From Liopterus haemorrhoidalis (Eukaryota > Arthropoda > Insecta > Coleoptera > Dytiscidae): a stretch of 64,000 bases of DNA. The notes under the pieces are model-generated. The model did not search any database. It was not told where the DNA came from and worked only from the letters and a program-made list of their open reading frames with translations. This document shows positions 1 through 10,058 of this stretch, one piece after another. The translations under genes were made by a program, and so were the position numbers. The stretch spans positions 4,236,924 to 4,300,923 of the forward strand of contig OZ020616.1 in the NCBI GenBank assembly GCA_963971575.1, given 5' to 3'. How positions within the stretch are numbered: position 1 is the first letter of the stretch; every line of letters starts with the position of its first letter.

Positions 1-119
1 CTGCGCATGTACAGTTTACATTCTACATTCGACACGTAAACAAAGGCATATTCTACTTGACATGTTTACGCGTAAAATCTACATTAGTCTACATCATGTA
101 TTCTACGCGCCCATCACTG
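1..119. mobile_element. Right end of a hAT-like element (CAGTGATGGGCG ends)
   Basis: The segment ends in CGCCCATCACTG at about 108-119. The same terminus closes the element at 50007-50727, and both share the GTTTACGCGT and TACATCATGTA subterminal words. The left end lies before the window. No coding capacity is visible. Confidence 0.6.
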
Positions 120-351
120 CTGCCTGTTCAATATTCTTTCAAATTATCATTCTTTCCGATTTTCTTTTCAATTTTTTTCTTTAAATTGCATAATAAGTAC
201 ACGTTTTGGTTTAAAAATATTGCTTTTAAAATTTATAAAATATTCTTTGTAACAAAAACAATATTTAAAATTAAAAAAAAAATTTTTTTTGGCCCGTGTC
301 AAATTTTCATCCGCAATGTGGTCCGACAGCCAAAAGATTTGCCCACCCCTG
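120..351. mobile_element. hAT-type right-end remnant
   Basis: The stretch ends in TTTGCCCACCCCTG, the reverse complement of a CAGGGGTGGGCAAA terminus typical of hAT transposons. The left end is not visible and was probably lost when the element at 1-119 inserted. There is no coding region. Confidence 0.45.
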
Positions 352-725
352 GTCTAGAGAGACAGACACATAAGTGACGTTATAACGTTTTTTTTTGTGG
401 TCATACCTACAAAACCCTAAAAGTGTGTATCTAATTATACAGGGACAGTAAGAGTTTAGTGTACTATTTGTGTTTTAAATACATAAATTAACATACATTA
501 ATTTGTTTTTGACTGTTTGCTTTAAAATGTTACACTAATGAACATTGTTAATGTTTACAAACTAACACAATTGACTTACAAAAGAGATAAATACAATAAA
601 GTCATAAAATGAAGAACTGAGAACTGTTATTTACTTTGTGGAAGTTTGTTTTGAATTAGTCATTTAATAACAACAGTTTAGGGACATAAAGTTACACTAC
701 TTTCATAGTAGTGACCTATAGTAAT
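352..725. other. Unassigned AT-rich spacer
   Basis: No gene or clear repeat boundary was recognised. One short match at about 400-420 (CATACCTACAAAACCCT) resembles the terminus of the repeat family described at 47661-48720. Confidence 0.4.
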
Positions 726-883
726 AGGGGAAACTTTTTAAGATCGCAACGCCACATACGGCAAAAGCTGGAACACTCGAGAGTGACATTAAACTGTCAC
801 TGTGTATTTGTTTACATGGCGAAAATGAAAATGAGTTGTATTTTCCATATTTTCCCAGCTTTTTGTGTTTTTTTTTAAATTTA

Positions 884-1180
884 ATAGAACGGGAGCTCAT
901 GACAGTTTATGGTCTCCGATTTCATACAGCATACCATTTGGAGGAGAGAATATTTACCCTGTGACAACAAAAAAAGAAGGGTACTAAACCCCTGCACGCT
1001 TTCCGGTTATATGGAAAATTGCATTACATCTTTTTTGCAAATTTTGTTTTTTCCTCTGATTTAATAATGCTTGGCCTTTTATCAAAAGAAAGTTAAAACA
1101 AACTTAAAGTCTTAAAAATTATAGGCAAGCGATTCGCAGGGTCCCAAAGGGCTCAAACGGTCACGTCATCTTGTAATAAA
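884..1180. mobile_element. Partial foldback element (GACCGGGAGCTCATGACA family)
   Basis: The sequence from GGGAGCTCATGACA onward matches the left arm of the foldback element at 40639-41206: both share the GGTCTCCGATTTCATACAGC and GGTACTAAACCCCTGC words. The second arm is not complete here. It sits inside the THAP transposon at 726-1881. Confidence 0.6.
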
Positions 1181-1502
1181 AAAAAATATGATTTTGCGCG
1201 TTTTCATGCCGCATGCCGATGAAAAGTATTAAAGTTTGTGTCATAGAACCCCTATATAAAAATTGGCATGCGGCTCTCGTTGACTCAAGGGTGGAAAATT
1301 TCGGAAAAGTTTTGTGATATTTTTAATCAACCAAAATTTACAACCTCTGGGCTTCATGCCATTTTTTTATAGAGGCTTTTAAAATATGATAAATATATTA
1401 GTAAAAAATAAAAATCTCTGAAAAGTGGAAGAGCCTTTTAATATATCAACTGATGATTTAGGCAAAAGTCACTCACCCCACCAAATTGGGTGGAGTGAGT
1501 GA

Positions 1503-1760
1503 CTATTCTTGGACGTAAAAATCACTTTCCATAAAATGCAATGAGCAAACGCGCATGCATGGGCTTGGATTTTTGCCCATTTTTACTTTTTGGATCCATA
1601 GAGACTTACGATCCACTTTCTCTCTATCTCCAAATGCCGTTTCAATTGATATTGTTTCCAATTTAGGGAAAGGATGGAATGTTAAAGTGGGATTCTTCTT
1701 TATCAACGATTTACATTGCGGTACACAACAAAATGAATTATTTTTTATCCATGATTCACA
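1503..1760 (-). pseudogene. THAP-type C2CH zinc-finger domain, transposon-derived
   Basis: The minus-strand reading frame holds the pattern CCVPQC, then HPFP, then W, then CSLHF, which is the C2CH zinc-binding signature plus the conserved proline and tryptophan of THAP DNA-binding domains. The open frame continues upstream to about 1850, but without further recognisable domain. THAP domains are found in P-element and related transposases and in host proteins. The placement between the AGGGGAAACTT ends and the broken second copy at 22195-22455 point to a transposon gene. The downstream catalytic part is absent. Confidence 0.6.
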
Positions 1761-2014
1761 AATATTAAAACACAAACAACAAAAAAACACGTATTTCTCT
1801 ATTGAACAAAACAAAACAATGACACTCTCGTATTTTCCACAAATCGCCACCAGATGTCAGAGCGCTTAGGAAGTTTCCCCTATTCAATAAAGGGTGTAAA
1901 TATCCTAGATAACGTCGTGAGAAGAAAAATGTTATTTTCTAACGTATTGTATCGAAATTGTATTCTCTGATTCGATCAATCTCTAAAATATTACTTATAA
2001 ATTATTTATTTCAG

Positions 2015-2155
2015 GTCAACACATTCAGTGTTTCATTTCTAGTGCAGAAATGCAGAAGACTGACTGAATTAAACTTGAATCACTGCAATATTGACGATAG
2101 TGCTGTAATTTATATAGTTAAGAATTTACATCACCTTAAGTATTTAAGTTTCAAA
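2015..2155 (+). CDS. LRR protein, penultimate exon
   Basis: The exon opens after a polypyrimidine-rich TTATTTATTTCAG acceptor and closes at a GTAAGT donor; it is 141 bp, phase 0 at both ends. It encodes 47 residues containing a leucine-rich repeat of the cysteine-containing type used by F-box/LRR and AMN1-like proteins (CRRLTELNLNHCNIDDSAV, then LHHLKYLSFK). The next exon at 5053 continues in phase with NCNRLSD, which completes the following LRR. The upstream exons must lie before the window or be too short to see. I cannot assign the exact family member. Confidence 0.7.
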
Positions 2156-2288
2156 GTAAGTAAACTTATAATAGTTAAAAGCCAAAAAAACACTTGCACG
2201 ACACAACATTTCAAAACAAAACTGCTTATCTTCAATTTGTTGATACAACGATTTGAAAATTTTTACAGTTTATTAGGTATGTTCGTTT

Positions 2289-3134
2289 AATAGGGGATAC
2301 GCATAAAATTTATATTTCCTTAAAACTACATTTTTTTTGATATTTTAATGTTAGTTATGTCACCTAACACAACAAAAACCACATTTTAATTAATATTATA
2401 GCCAAATTTTTTAATTAAAATATTGTAAATTTGGAATAAACCGACCACGCCGCGAAGGTTGCCGAGTAAATACGACTGAGTATGACGTCAAACTGCTGCG
2501 GTTTGACGTCACAGATGCAGACTAAACATAATCTTTACGTGTGTATATTGTATTGTTTGAGAGTTTTGTATTTGTTTTTAAACAATTTTTCACGCATTTA
2601 TTATTAAAATAATTTATAAAATATATGTACTCACATTAAAATGGTCTTCACAAACATAAAGTTTACTATTTTCTGAAATATCGGTTTTATTTCGCCTCAT
2701 AGCTTTCAGCCACAAATTTCGCCTTTTCTGTTGATTTTCGCCATCAGGTAATGATATAAATTATTTTTTGGATTTCTAATTGAAATATTTGTGCACATCG
2801 GTACTAAACAATATTTTCGACTATGTTTCGAAGTACTGGGGCCTGGATCTTCCATATTTTATATATTTTAATATAAAATTTAATTCGGTAAACATGTATA
2901 AATTGTTTTTATAGAATTAAACTTTATTTTAATTAAAATCACTCTAACTATACATAACCCAGACTGTACTTAGTTGGGGTATGACGTCACACGTCCTTTC
3001 GCGCGCTACATACATTTATAATTTTTTTAAGCCTTCAAATTAAAAAAAAAAAAAAAATGCAAAACTGATTTATGTTTATATGCAACAAAAGGAATTTAAT
3101 AAAAAAAATTAAAAAAATCATGCCTATCCCCTAT
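2289..3134 (-). mobile_element. THAP-bearing element with AATAGGGGATA ends, copy E1
   Basis: It starts AATAGGGGATACGCAT and ends ATGCCTATCCCCTATT, an imperfect terminal inverted repeat. The interior contains three TGACGTCA sites and a minus-strand THAP exon. Parts are repeated in opposite orientation at 34899-35720. It lies within the LRR gene intron. Confidence 0.6.
2636..2852 (-). pseudogene. THAP domain remnant on the minus strand
   Basis: Reading the minus strand gives CLVPMCTN, then after a one-base frame change FISLPDGENQQKRRNLWLKA, then KLYVCEDHF followed at once by a GTGAGTAC splice donor. The spaced C, C, conserved P, W and C-x-x-H-F residues match a THAP C2CH domain. The frame change in the middle makes it a broken copy. 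The copy at 35290-35400 carries the same domain start. Confidence 0.55.
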
Positions 3135-3442
3135 TGGCGTCTACGGTTTAAGCGGCGTCAAAATTTTCTGTTTGTTTGAATTGGCAGTTTATTGAAAAGT
3201 CACTCTAACTTTACACAATCTATAAAAGTTATACAAGCAAATAAGTTCACGACAGACTGTGTAGGCTGTACGCAGTACACTTATGTAGGGTATGACGTCA
3301 CACGTGGTTTTCGCGCGCTACATACATTATGATTTTTTTAAGACTTCAAATTAAAAAAAAATATGCAAAACTGTTTTTTATGTTATATGCAACAAGAGGA
3401 ATATAATAAAAAAATAAAAAAAAATCATGCCTATCCCCTATT
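3135..3442. mobile_element. Truncated second copy of the AATAGGGGATA family (E2)
   Basis: It ends in ATGCCTATCCCCTATT and repeats the TATGACGTCACACGT and CGCGCGCTACATACAT words of the preceding copy's right half. The left half is missing. Confidence 0.55.
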
Positions 3443-3699
3443 AAGAGGGTAAGAATACAACATTTTTTTAGGGTGTCAAAATTAATTAAGGGGGTTAGAA
3501 TATAACATTTTTTAGGTGAGGATACGGATTTTTATTTTTTGGGGATCATCCGCGGATGTTGACCTACTGCACATTACTGGTGTAAACAGGGACGTAGCCA
3601 GGATTTCAGCTGGGGGGGGGGGGGGGTGGCAAAATATTCTAAATGGGTCGGTACGACCTTAATTACATGGCTTGGGTAGAAAATAACAGCGTTCTAGGT

Positions 3700-4766
3700 C
3701 AGGGGTCGGCAACCTTTCAGTGACAAAGAGCCAAATCTATATTGAAAAAAAAAAACACAATAACACGAAAGAGCCGCTAAAAAATATATGCTATATTTAA
3801 GAAAAAAACTTAAAAATTGTTTATTTGTTTTAAAATAATCAAGTATTACAATAAATTAATATTTACTTATACATTTAGTTTGTGATACCCATTGTAGTTG
3901 CCAGTATATTACAATATAATAATTTTTTTAATGGACGATTGCTCCTGTATAGTGTTCTATAAGACTTCAATATTTGGTGAATATTCAGTAATCTTTAACT
4001 TAAGGCAGCACTCTAGTTTCAAGTCAGTAAGATTACTTCTCAACTGACTCTTTATTAATTTCATATGTGAAAAGATTTGCTTACAGTAATATGTGGATCC
4101 GAAAATTGTCACTAGCCCAAAAGCATAATTTTTTAAAAGATTGAACAATTCTGGAAGACGGTTCCAAGCTTCGAAAAGAACTTTATCTACATTTTGAAGA
4201 TTGCGGATTTCGGTCCACTTATGCTGGGAAGATAAAATTCACTTTTTTCTTTCTAAATTTTCCAGTTCAGAATTAAGTTTTAAGAATATATAATTCCATA
4301 AACCTTTGGGTTTCAAATCCACTAATTGAAGGTGATAAATGTAATTGCTACATATTTACTTCAATTGGTTTTGTCAAAAAATCTAGTGTAGCTTTATATT
4401 TTTTAAACTCTTTAAATCTATCTCGAAAAGCTTCTTTCATGTTAACAATAGTTTGTGCAAAAAAAAATGCATTAATAACATGTTTTTGTAAATTAATAAA
4501 ATGTAAAAATGTTTTTGCACGTAAATCATTCACAAATACAGATAACGTTTTTTTCGAAACAAATAACTTCTTCTAAAAGGGAATATGCAGTAACTCGGGG
4601 AATTACCGGGCGTGAATTGCACCGTAAAACATTCTGAAAAATACAAAACCTGTATAGTACAGGCAGAAAGTTGAAAATTAAAAAATAGATTATATTAAAA
4701 TAAAAACCAGCCAATTTTCAAAGAGCCACAAAATTTTCCAAAAGAGCCGCAGGTTGCCGACCCCTG
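3700..4766 (-). mobile_element. hAT transposon (CAGGGGTCGGCAACCT ends)
   Basis: The ends are CAGGGGTCGGCAACCT and AGGTTGCCGACCCCTG. A perfect 8-bp duplication, TTCTAGGT, flanks the element at 3692-3699 and 4767-4774, as expected for hAT transposition. The minus strand retains scraps of transposase. Confidence 0.85.
3957..4148 (-). pseudogene. hAT transposase C-terminal dimerisation fragment
   Basis: The 63-residue frame contains TIFGSTYYCKQIFSHMK and SNLTDLKLECCLKL, which match the conserved C-terminal dimerisation region of hAT transposases (pattern FGSTYxCExxFSxMKxIKSxxRxxLTDxxLxxCLRL). The upstream RNase H-like domain is broken by stops, so no active enzyme can be made. Confidence 0.65.
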
Positions 4767-5052
4767 TTCTAGGTCTTTTGTAGTATATTAGATAATAAAG
4801 GTCCGGTAAATTTATAAATTTTATTCACCTCCGTTTAGGAAAACTTCTAACAACCTAAATTATATTTTATATAAGGTAAACTAACCAGGATTTAAATTAT
4901 CCTGGGGGGGGGCAAATGCTCCCTATGCCCCTCCCCAGGCTACGTCCCTGAGTGTAAAATTATCATGAATTCCAAACGGGAACAAGTAAACATTCCACCA
5001 TAATATGGCAAAACAGTTTATTGTAAATACTAGAATGTATTTTATTTTTCAG

Positions 5053-5262
5053 AATTGTAACAGACTTAGTGATCGATCACTGGCAGGTATACTACAGTAC
5101 AGTCAAAACCTTCAAAAATTAGACGTAATGGGTTGTTATCAAATGACTAGGTCTTTTCTTGACCGAATACGTTCGATGCCTACGATGCGAAAACTATTTT
5201 GTTCTGATGTTTTGAATGAAAATTATAGAATTCCACCAGCGCCACCATTTACCCCAGATTAA
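5053..5262 (+). CDS. LRR protein, last coding exon
   Basis: The exon follows a TTTATTTTTCAG acceptor and runs to a TAA stop at 5260-5262, 69 residues. It encodes LRR motifs of the form NCNRLSDRSLAGIL and LQKLDVMGCYQMT, followed by a short non-repeat tail ending PPAPPFTPD. In phase with the exon at 2015-2155 it gives a 116-residue C-terminal part. LRRs of this type make protein-protein contacts, commonly as substrate-binding arms of F-box proteins, but no F-box is visible here. The intron between the two exons is 2.9 kb and filled with transposons. Confidence 0.72.
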   Translation, partial: NCNRLSDRSLAGILQYSQNLQKLDVMGCYQMTRSFLDRIRSMPTMRKLFCSDVLNENYRIPPAPPFTPD

Positions 5263-5290
5263 GAATCTGTTTTATTGCAGTGGGTTTCAA

Positions 5291-5764
5291 CTATTTAGAC
5301 CAGTGTTTCTTAAAGATAATAACGATGTTTCGTAAGCACCTATATCGATTATGTACAGACGTGCAAAAAATGTCTCCGTTTTGCATGTATCTTTGTTTTG
5401 CAAATATCTCCGGAATCCATCGGGAACAGATCTTTTTCACAGCTAATTGTTCATATAAAATCGAATGTATTGCAGTGTGCGATATACCAAAGGATACCTC
5501 TATCTCATGGTAAGTCACATGCCGATCTTCTTCAATCATTTTGCGCACAGCATCGATGTTTTTTTGAATCACAACCGATTTTGGTCGACCCCGAGATTCA
5601 TCACTGACGGATGCACGACCAGGGCCAAATTCTGCAAACCAATTGTAAACAGTCTTTTCTGATGGTGCTTCATTACCAAAAGTTGAACGAATCGAATCTA
5701 TGCATTGTTGTTGAGTTAGGACTTTACTAAAATCATAAAAAAACCATGCAACGAAAACCTTCAC
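5291..5764 (-). pseudogene. Mariner transposase N-terminal fragment
   Basis: The minus-strand frame begins with the paired HTH region typical of mariner transposases: AAA-like SIRSTFGNEAPSEKTVYNWF, then a GRPKS linker of the AT-hook-like type, then the second HTH (VTYHEIEVSFGISHTAIHSIL). The frame then degenerates after about 115 residues and no catalytic DDD/E motif follows. It is a truncated element; terminal repeats were not identified. Confidence 0.65.
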
Positions 5765-6027
5765 GAGTAATATTTATTTTTTCACAAACTTGTTTTTTCT
5801 TAACATTTATGCCTCATTTTCATGGTAGTGTCAAAGGCGTGACAGGGGTGAGAGGCGTGGTGTTATATTTACAAGTTCGAATTTCATGGTGGGGTTGGAG
5901 GCGTGATAAGGGCACGTTTTCGGTTTTGACAACATTTGTATATAACCCAAATTTAACCTAAAAGTTTATACAAGTGTTTGGAGTAAACGGTTATTCAATT
6001 TCATTAAATATGTAAAAATCTATATGT

Positions 6028-6190
6028 ATCTAGGCGGAACTAGATTTTCAGTTCTAGTTACTTTTACCAATTGATTGAAGCTTTTGATCTTCAGGAAAAG
6101 CCAACTTCAATATATAAAAAAATAGCTAATGGCAATTTACAAAAATGAAAATTCCGGTTAGTTCTGCCTAATCGTTTGGAATAGACTGTA
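6028..6190. mobile_element. Family D MITE, copy 1
   Basis: A short element with AGGCGGAACTAGATTT near the left and CTGCCTAATCGTTTGGAATAG at the right, an imperfect inverted repeat related to family A. A second copy lies at 15139-15327 and one end at about 10095-10170. Confidence 0.5.
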
Positions 6191-6284
6191 CCATATCCAT
6201 AATAATAAACTTTATGACTGCCGAAAGTCGCTGTTTCGCTACAATTTACGTTTTTTATTTATTTTTTTTTAGGAATATAATATA

Positions 6285-6691
6285 CAGTCTGTTCCAAACG
6301 GTTAAGCGGAACTAGATGTTGCAATCTAGTTACTTTCATCGTTTAAATCGTGCTTTTTGGCCGTGTTGTTTAAGCTTTGTAAATCATACTTACAATAAAT
6401 ATTTTTTGGTGATTTTTTTCATCATTTTAAAATGTCATTTTCTTTATATGTTAATTTTTTATGTCATTCTTATTACAAGTTTCCCAATTATTTATATTTT
6501 TGTCATTAAAATATATAAAAACATAATTTAATTTTGACATATATACTTCGTTTCCATGGTTTCATTGTTGGAATTTTAAATTTTGACATTCCAACGTGAA
6601 AAATGAAATATCCCTAGCAAGGTCCCTTTTCGTGACAACCTAAAAGAACGAAATTCCCATTTAGTTCCGCCTAACCGTTTGAAACAGACTG
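6285..6691. mobile_element. Family A MITE, copy 1
   Basis: About 407 bp bounded by CAGTCTGTTCCAAACGG and its inverse, flanked by TA on both sides. Five copies occur in the window. Non-coding; TA target and end length suggest mobilisation by a Tc1/mariner-type transposase. Confidence 0.8.
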
Positions 6692-7198
6692 TAAGTGTCT
6701 CGCTAAAGATATCACCATTCCGAAAAAATATATCTGTTTCTATGGTTTCGACGGTGCGGCCGGTGCTAGAGTTGAAATTTCTGAACTTGTGACACCGCGC
6801 TTGTAACACCGCGCCTACGATACCATGGTACGGGTTTTTTTAAAATAAAGCGATCCTATTGGTTGAATTTTTTGTTCCACACTTCCAACACCCGCATGAA
6901 AATGAGGCATTACTGTCAACAACTCGGTCAATTTATAAGCTGCCACTGATTTCACAATAACAAATGTTAAATGTTACGAATATAGTAATGACACATTTCA
7001 TTATTGCCATCTAAGGGATCCCTCGTAATAACATTTTAGTCATGGAATCCTTTAAAGCAACCGGAATTATTAAGTGAATTTGACGTTTACGTTTTGTTTT
7101 ATTCTTAAACGTGATTGGTTTATGAAGAGATAGCTACAGAAAATTTGTAACAAGTACCTGTTATAATATTTGTAATAATTCTGTAAATCGGCTAATGT

Positions 7199-7608
7199 AG
7201 GGTGACCATTCGTCCCGCATTTTAACATTTTGGCCCGCATTAAGATGCGTCGCATTTTAACATTTTGTCCGTCCCGCATTGTCCCGCATTTGGATTTGGG
7301 AAGTGAGGACCTTTTTTCTTGCTCTTCACTTGGATTTTAGGAGATGAGGACTTTTTTTTTGCTCTTCATTTGGATTTTAGGAGATGAGGACCTTTTATTT
7401 TTGCTCTTCACTTGGATTTTAGGAGATGAGGACTTTTTTTTTTGCTCTTCATTTGGATTTTAGGAGATGAGGACCTTTTTTTTTTGCTTTTCACTTGGAT
7501 TTTAGGAGATGAGTACCTATTTTTTTTTGCTCTTCACTTGGATTTGGGAGATGAGGACCTTTTTTTTGCCCCGTCCCGCATTGCATTCTTAAGAAAATGG
7601 TCACCCTA
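7199..7608. mobile_element. Family G element: AGGGTGACCAT ends with internal minisatellite
   Basis: Left TAGGGTGACCATTCGTCCCG and right GGTCACCCTA are inverted. Between them are about seven tandem units of roughly 45 bp (GCTCTTCACTTGGATTTTAG, then GAGATGAGGAC, then a T run). The same architecture recurs at 13240-13457, 35725-35934 and 56717-57191 with different unit numbers. Confidence 0.7.
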
Positions 7609-8000
7609 GTCTAATGCCAACTTTATTTTTGTGATTGTTCAAGCAAAGTAAAAAACAGAATACGGAATTTTAATAAACGAGTCTAAATAGTTGAGCACCT
7701 ACTGTAAAAGTATTTGTTATTCGTATTATTTGTTATAGTTTTAGTTGTTGTATTGGTGTATATATTTTAACTTTAATTAAGAAGAAAATGTAAGATTTTA
7801 ACTAATGTAATTATTTTATGTAATCTTAAATAATGGCACTGAAACTTTCCTCCAAAAAGTGTATTTATATTTATACTGGATGTTACACTTCGATTTGCAA
7901 GGTAGCCCTCATCAGCAGCAAGTCGTTGCTGCTAGGAGGCTAGAGCAATTGGGGGTTGGCGGACCCCTCGCTAGCGCCGCCATTGCGTTTGTAGTATATT
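7609..8000. other. Unassigned spacer
   Basis: AT-rich sequence with no recognised gene. Positions about 7939-7963 hold a 25-nt stretch that recurs inside the foldback element at 9144-9168. Confidence 0.4.
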
Positions 8001-8190
8001 TACAATTGGGTAACCAGACAACTGGGGCCGTAAAACAATTCGGGCCGTTCACAATTGGGGTTTTTCACAATTAATAATGGACAATTCGGGCAGTACACAA
8101 TTGGGACTTTTCACAATTGGGACTAATAGCAATTCGGGCCATTAACAAATCGGGCTGTTCACAATTGGGGCTTTTAACAACTGGGGCCAT
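8001..8190. repeat. Short-unit array based on CAATTGGG
   Basis: About twelve degenerate units of 16-17 bp, each containing CAATTGGG, CAATTCGGG or CAACTGGGG followed by a CC/TTTT(C/A)A spacer. Adjacent units differ, so this is an old or fast-evolving minisatellite. Confidence 0.7.
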
Positions 8191-8887
8191 AAGTATTACT
8201 AACATTTACGTCATTTGCAATGTTACGCATGCGCCGTTGAATTATAATTGTACTACCAACATTGTAAAAAAATATTGTGGCACTTGCTGTTCTGGAGTTC
8301 AGCCCAAAATCTTACAGCCAGTATTAATATAAATACGTACACTATTTGAAGGAAAATTTGTGTCAATATTTAATATTTTAACCTTCACAAACACAATTTA
8401 ATATTTATTATGTAATGTTATTGCACGGACCAAATATTGTTTACTAATGAAGAGTTAAATGTTATTCGAAATGTTGTAAATTCAGATGATTTATTATTGT
8501 TTTAATTTTATTGTTAATTTGCACGTCAGTGTTTATTTTATTGTGATTAAATAAAAATGAATGTTATATTTATCAGAAATTGTAATTTTTTGTCCGCAAT
8601 ACCATGGGTCTAGTGAGCACGATCAGTTTTTTTACCAAAACTGCAAAACGGCCGCTGGTGCTTATTGTGTGCGCTGGTCAGCGGAGTAACCGCAAATCAA
8701 GTCAAATAGTTGTTACCGAATTTTCAGTTTTTGAGGAAACATCTGATTTACTTCAAAATGTGTATACTTATGTATTTCGAGTCGTAGATCTCAACAATAA
8801 TCTCCGTTACAAGCTACGGTTTACCATATTTCATAAAATACATGTGAGAGGGCGCTTTAAATATATTTTTTAGACCCCCCCCCCCTC
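8191..8887. other. Unassigned spacer
   Basis: No gene recognised. An 89-codon open frame at 8604-8873 has no recognisable domain and is not called as a gene. Confidence 0.35.
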
Positions 8888-9103
8888 CAGTGATGGCATC
8901 CTAAATTGTCAGGAAGCTGTTCTATAAAGTCATGTGATATCTAGGAACCTATTCTGTATTTTTAAGAGTGAAAACAAATCACTTACTTCCATTTCAGTAA
9001 TTAATTTATTTTTAATAATTCTAACAACCGGTTCCCTAAGGTTTCAATAATTTTAATAAACAGTTCGCGCGAACCCGTCCGAACCGGTAGGATGCCATCA
9101 CTG
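8888..9103. mobile_element. hAT-type MITE (CAGTGATGGCATCCTA ends)
   Basis: A 216-bp element with inverted ends CAGTGATGGCATCCTA and TAGGATGCCATCACTG. It is flanked by a perfect 8-bp duplication, CCCCCCTC, at 8880-8887 and 9104-9111, which identifies the hAT mode of insertion. Confidence 0.8.
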
Positions 9104-9272
9104 CCCCCCTCCTAAAATGGCCTATATATGTAATACAGGGTGGCGCTAGAGCAATTGGGGGTTGGCGGAATTAAGTCGCTTTACCATTTTAAAATGCAAT
9201 ATCTTTTTTTTGTTATTAATTATTTTTGTTTTCTTTTCAGGATTATAAAGTAAAATCTTTGGAAATTTAACC

Positions 9273-9473
9273 ATGAATAAATTTACAACCAAAGAAAGAG
9301 TGAAGATAATTGAATTTTATTTTGAAAATAAACACTCAATTATTTTAACACAGAGATCCTTTATGCGCCATTTCAATGTTAGGTATACTCCTACTAAGCC
9401 TACAATAATTAACTTGGTAAAGCGTTTTCGAGAAGTCTCGATCTGGACGAGGTCCCTCAGTACGTACGCCTGA
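9273..9473 (+). pseudogene. Transposase HTH fragment, left arm
   Basis: Begins MNKFTTKERVKIIEFYFEN and runs through a helix-turn-helix of the type found at the start of many insect Tc1/mariner-like (DUF4817-type) transposases. A frame change after VKRFREV disrupts it; the other frame then reads GRGPSVRTPENIENVRR and a second HTH ending HPYKVQ-like (YPYKVQIVQ). No catalytic domain follows. The mirror-image copy is at 9745-9945. Confidence 0.65.
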
Positions 9474-9744
9474 AAATATAGAAAATGTGAGGCGCAGTAT
9501 TGAGGACAATCCAACCACATCGACTCGAAGACGTTCTAAAGAACTTGGAATCTCACGTAGGTCGTTGCAGCGGATTCAAAAAGACTTGAACATGTATCCA
9601 TACAAGGTTCAGATAGTGCAGGTTAGTGGCAGGTCTTTTTGAATCCGCTGCAACGACCTCCGTGAGATTCCAAGTTCTTGAGAACGTCTTCGAGTCGATG
9701 TGGTTGGATTGTCCTCAATACTGCGCCTCACATTTTCTGTATTT

Positions 9745-9945
9745 TCAGGCGTACGTACTGAGGGACCTCGTCCAGATCGAGACTTCTCGAAAACGCTTTA
9801 CCAAGTTAATTATTGTAGGCTTAGTAGGAGAATACCTAACATTGAAATGGCGCATAAAGGATCTCTGTGTTAAAATAATTGAGTGTTTATTTTCAAAATA
9901 AAATTCAATTATCTTCACTCTTTCTTTGGTTGTAAATTTATTCAT
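9745..9945 (-). pseudogene. Transposase HTH fragment, right arm
   Basis: The minus-strand copy of the 9273-9473 fragment, differing by a single residue (serine for threonine at the YxPTKPT position). It has the same frame change, so the duplication arose after the mutation or the two arms have been homogenised. Confidence 0.65.
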
Positions 9946-10058
9946 GGTTAAATTTCCAAAGATTTTACTTTATAATCCTGAAAAGAAAACAAAATAATTA
10001 ATAACAAAAAAAAAGATATTGCATTTTAAAATGGTAAAGCGACTTATGCGCCACCCTG

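Larger units (their letters stand above)
726..1881 (-). mobile_element. THAP-domain transposon, copy 1
   Basis: The element is bounded by AGGGGAAACTT on the left and AAGTTTCCCCT on the right. A second, inverted copy lies at 22105-23140 with the same ends and matching interior. It carries a THAP zinc-finger exon on the minus strand near its right end. A foldback element with TAGAACGGGAGCTC ends interrupts it at about 885. No target duplication is obvious and only the THAP domain of the gene remains, so this is a defective copy. Confidence 0.65.
3587..4950. mobile_element. Outer TIR element (CAGGGACGTAGCC) split by a hAT insertion
   Basis: Left end CAGGGACGTAGCCAGG and right end CCAGGCTACGTCCCTG are inverted repeats. 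Flanks GGTGTAAA and AGTGTAAA look like an 8-bp target duplication with one change. The G-rich run near each end is mirrored. A hAT element occupies 3700-4766 inside it. Confidence 0.65.
5810..6909. mobile_element. TTA-flanked TIR element holding two MITEs
   Basis: Left end TGCCTCATTTTCATG and right end CATGAAAATGAGGCA are inverted repeats, each bordered by TTA, the target size used by PIF/Harbinger elements. The interior holds family D (6028-6190) and family A (6285-6691) MITEs, so it is the older insertion. No transposase is seen. Confidence 0.6.
9136..10058. mobile_element. Foldback transposon: inverted duplication of an HTH transposase fragment
   Basis: The ends are CAGGGTGGCGC and GCGCCACCCTG next to TA. 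Two arms of about 440 bp are near-perfect inverted copies meeting around a 47-nt loop (9586-9632); the start codons at 9273 and 9945 are exactly equidistant from the centre at 9609. Each arm encodes the same N-terminal part of a transposase. The left arm holds 24-25 extra bases near the end. Confidence 0.85.

Noticed and set aside
8604..8873. 89-codon open frame
   Set aside because: No domain, no conserved neighbours and no splice or promoter support; size is common by chance in this sequence.
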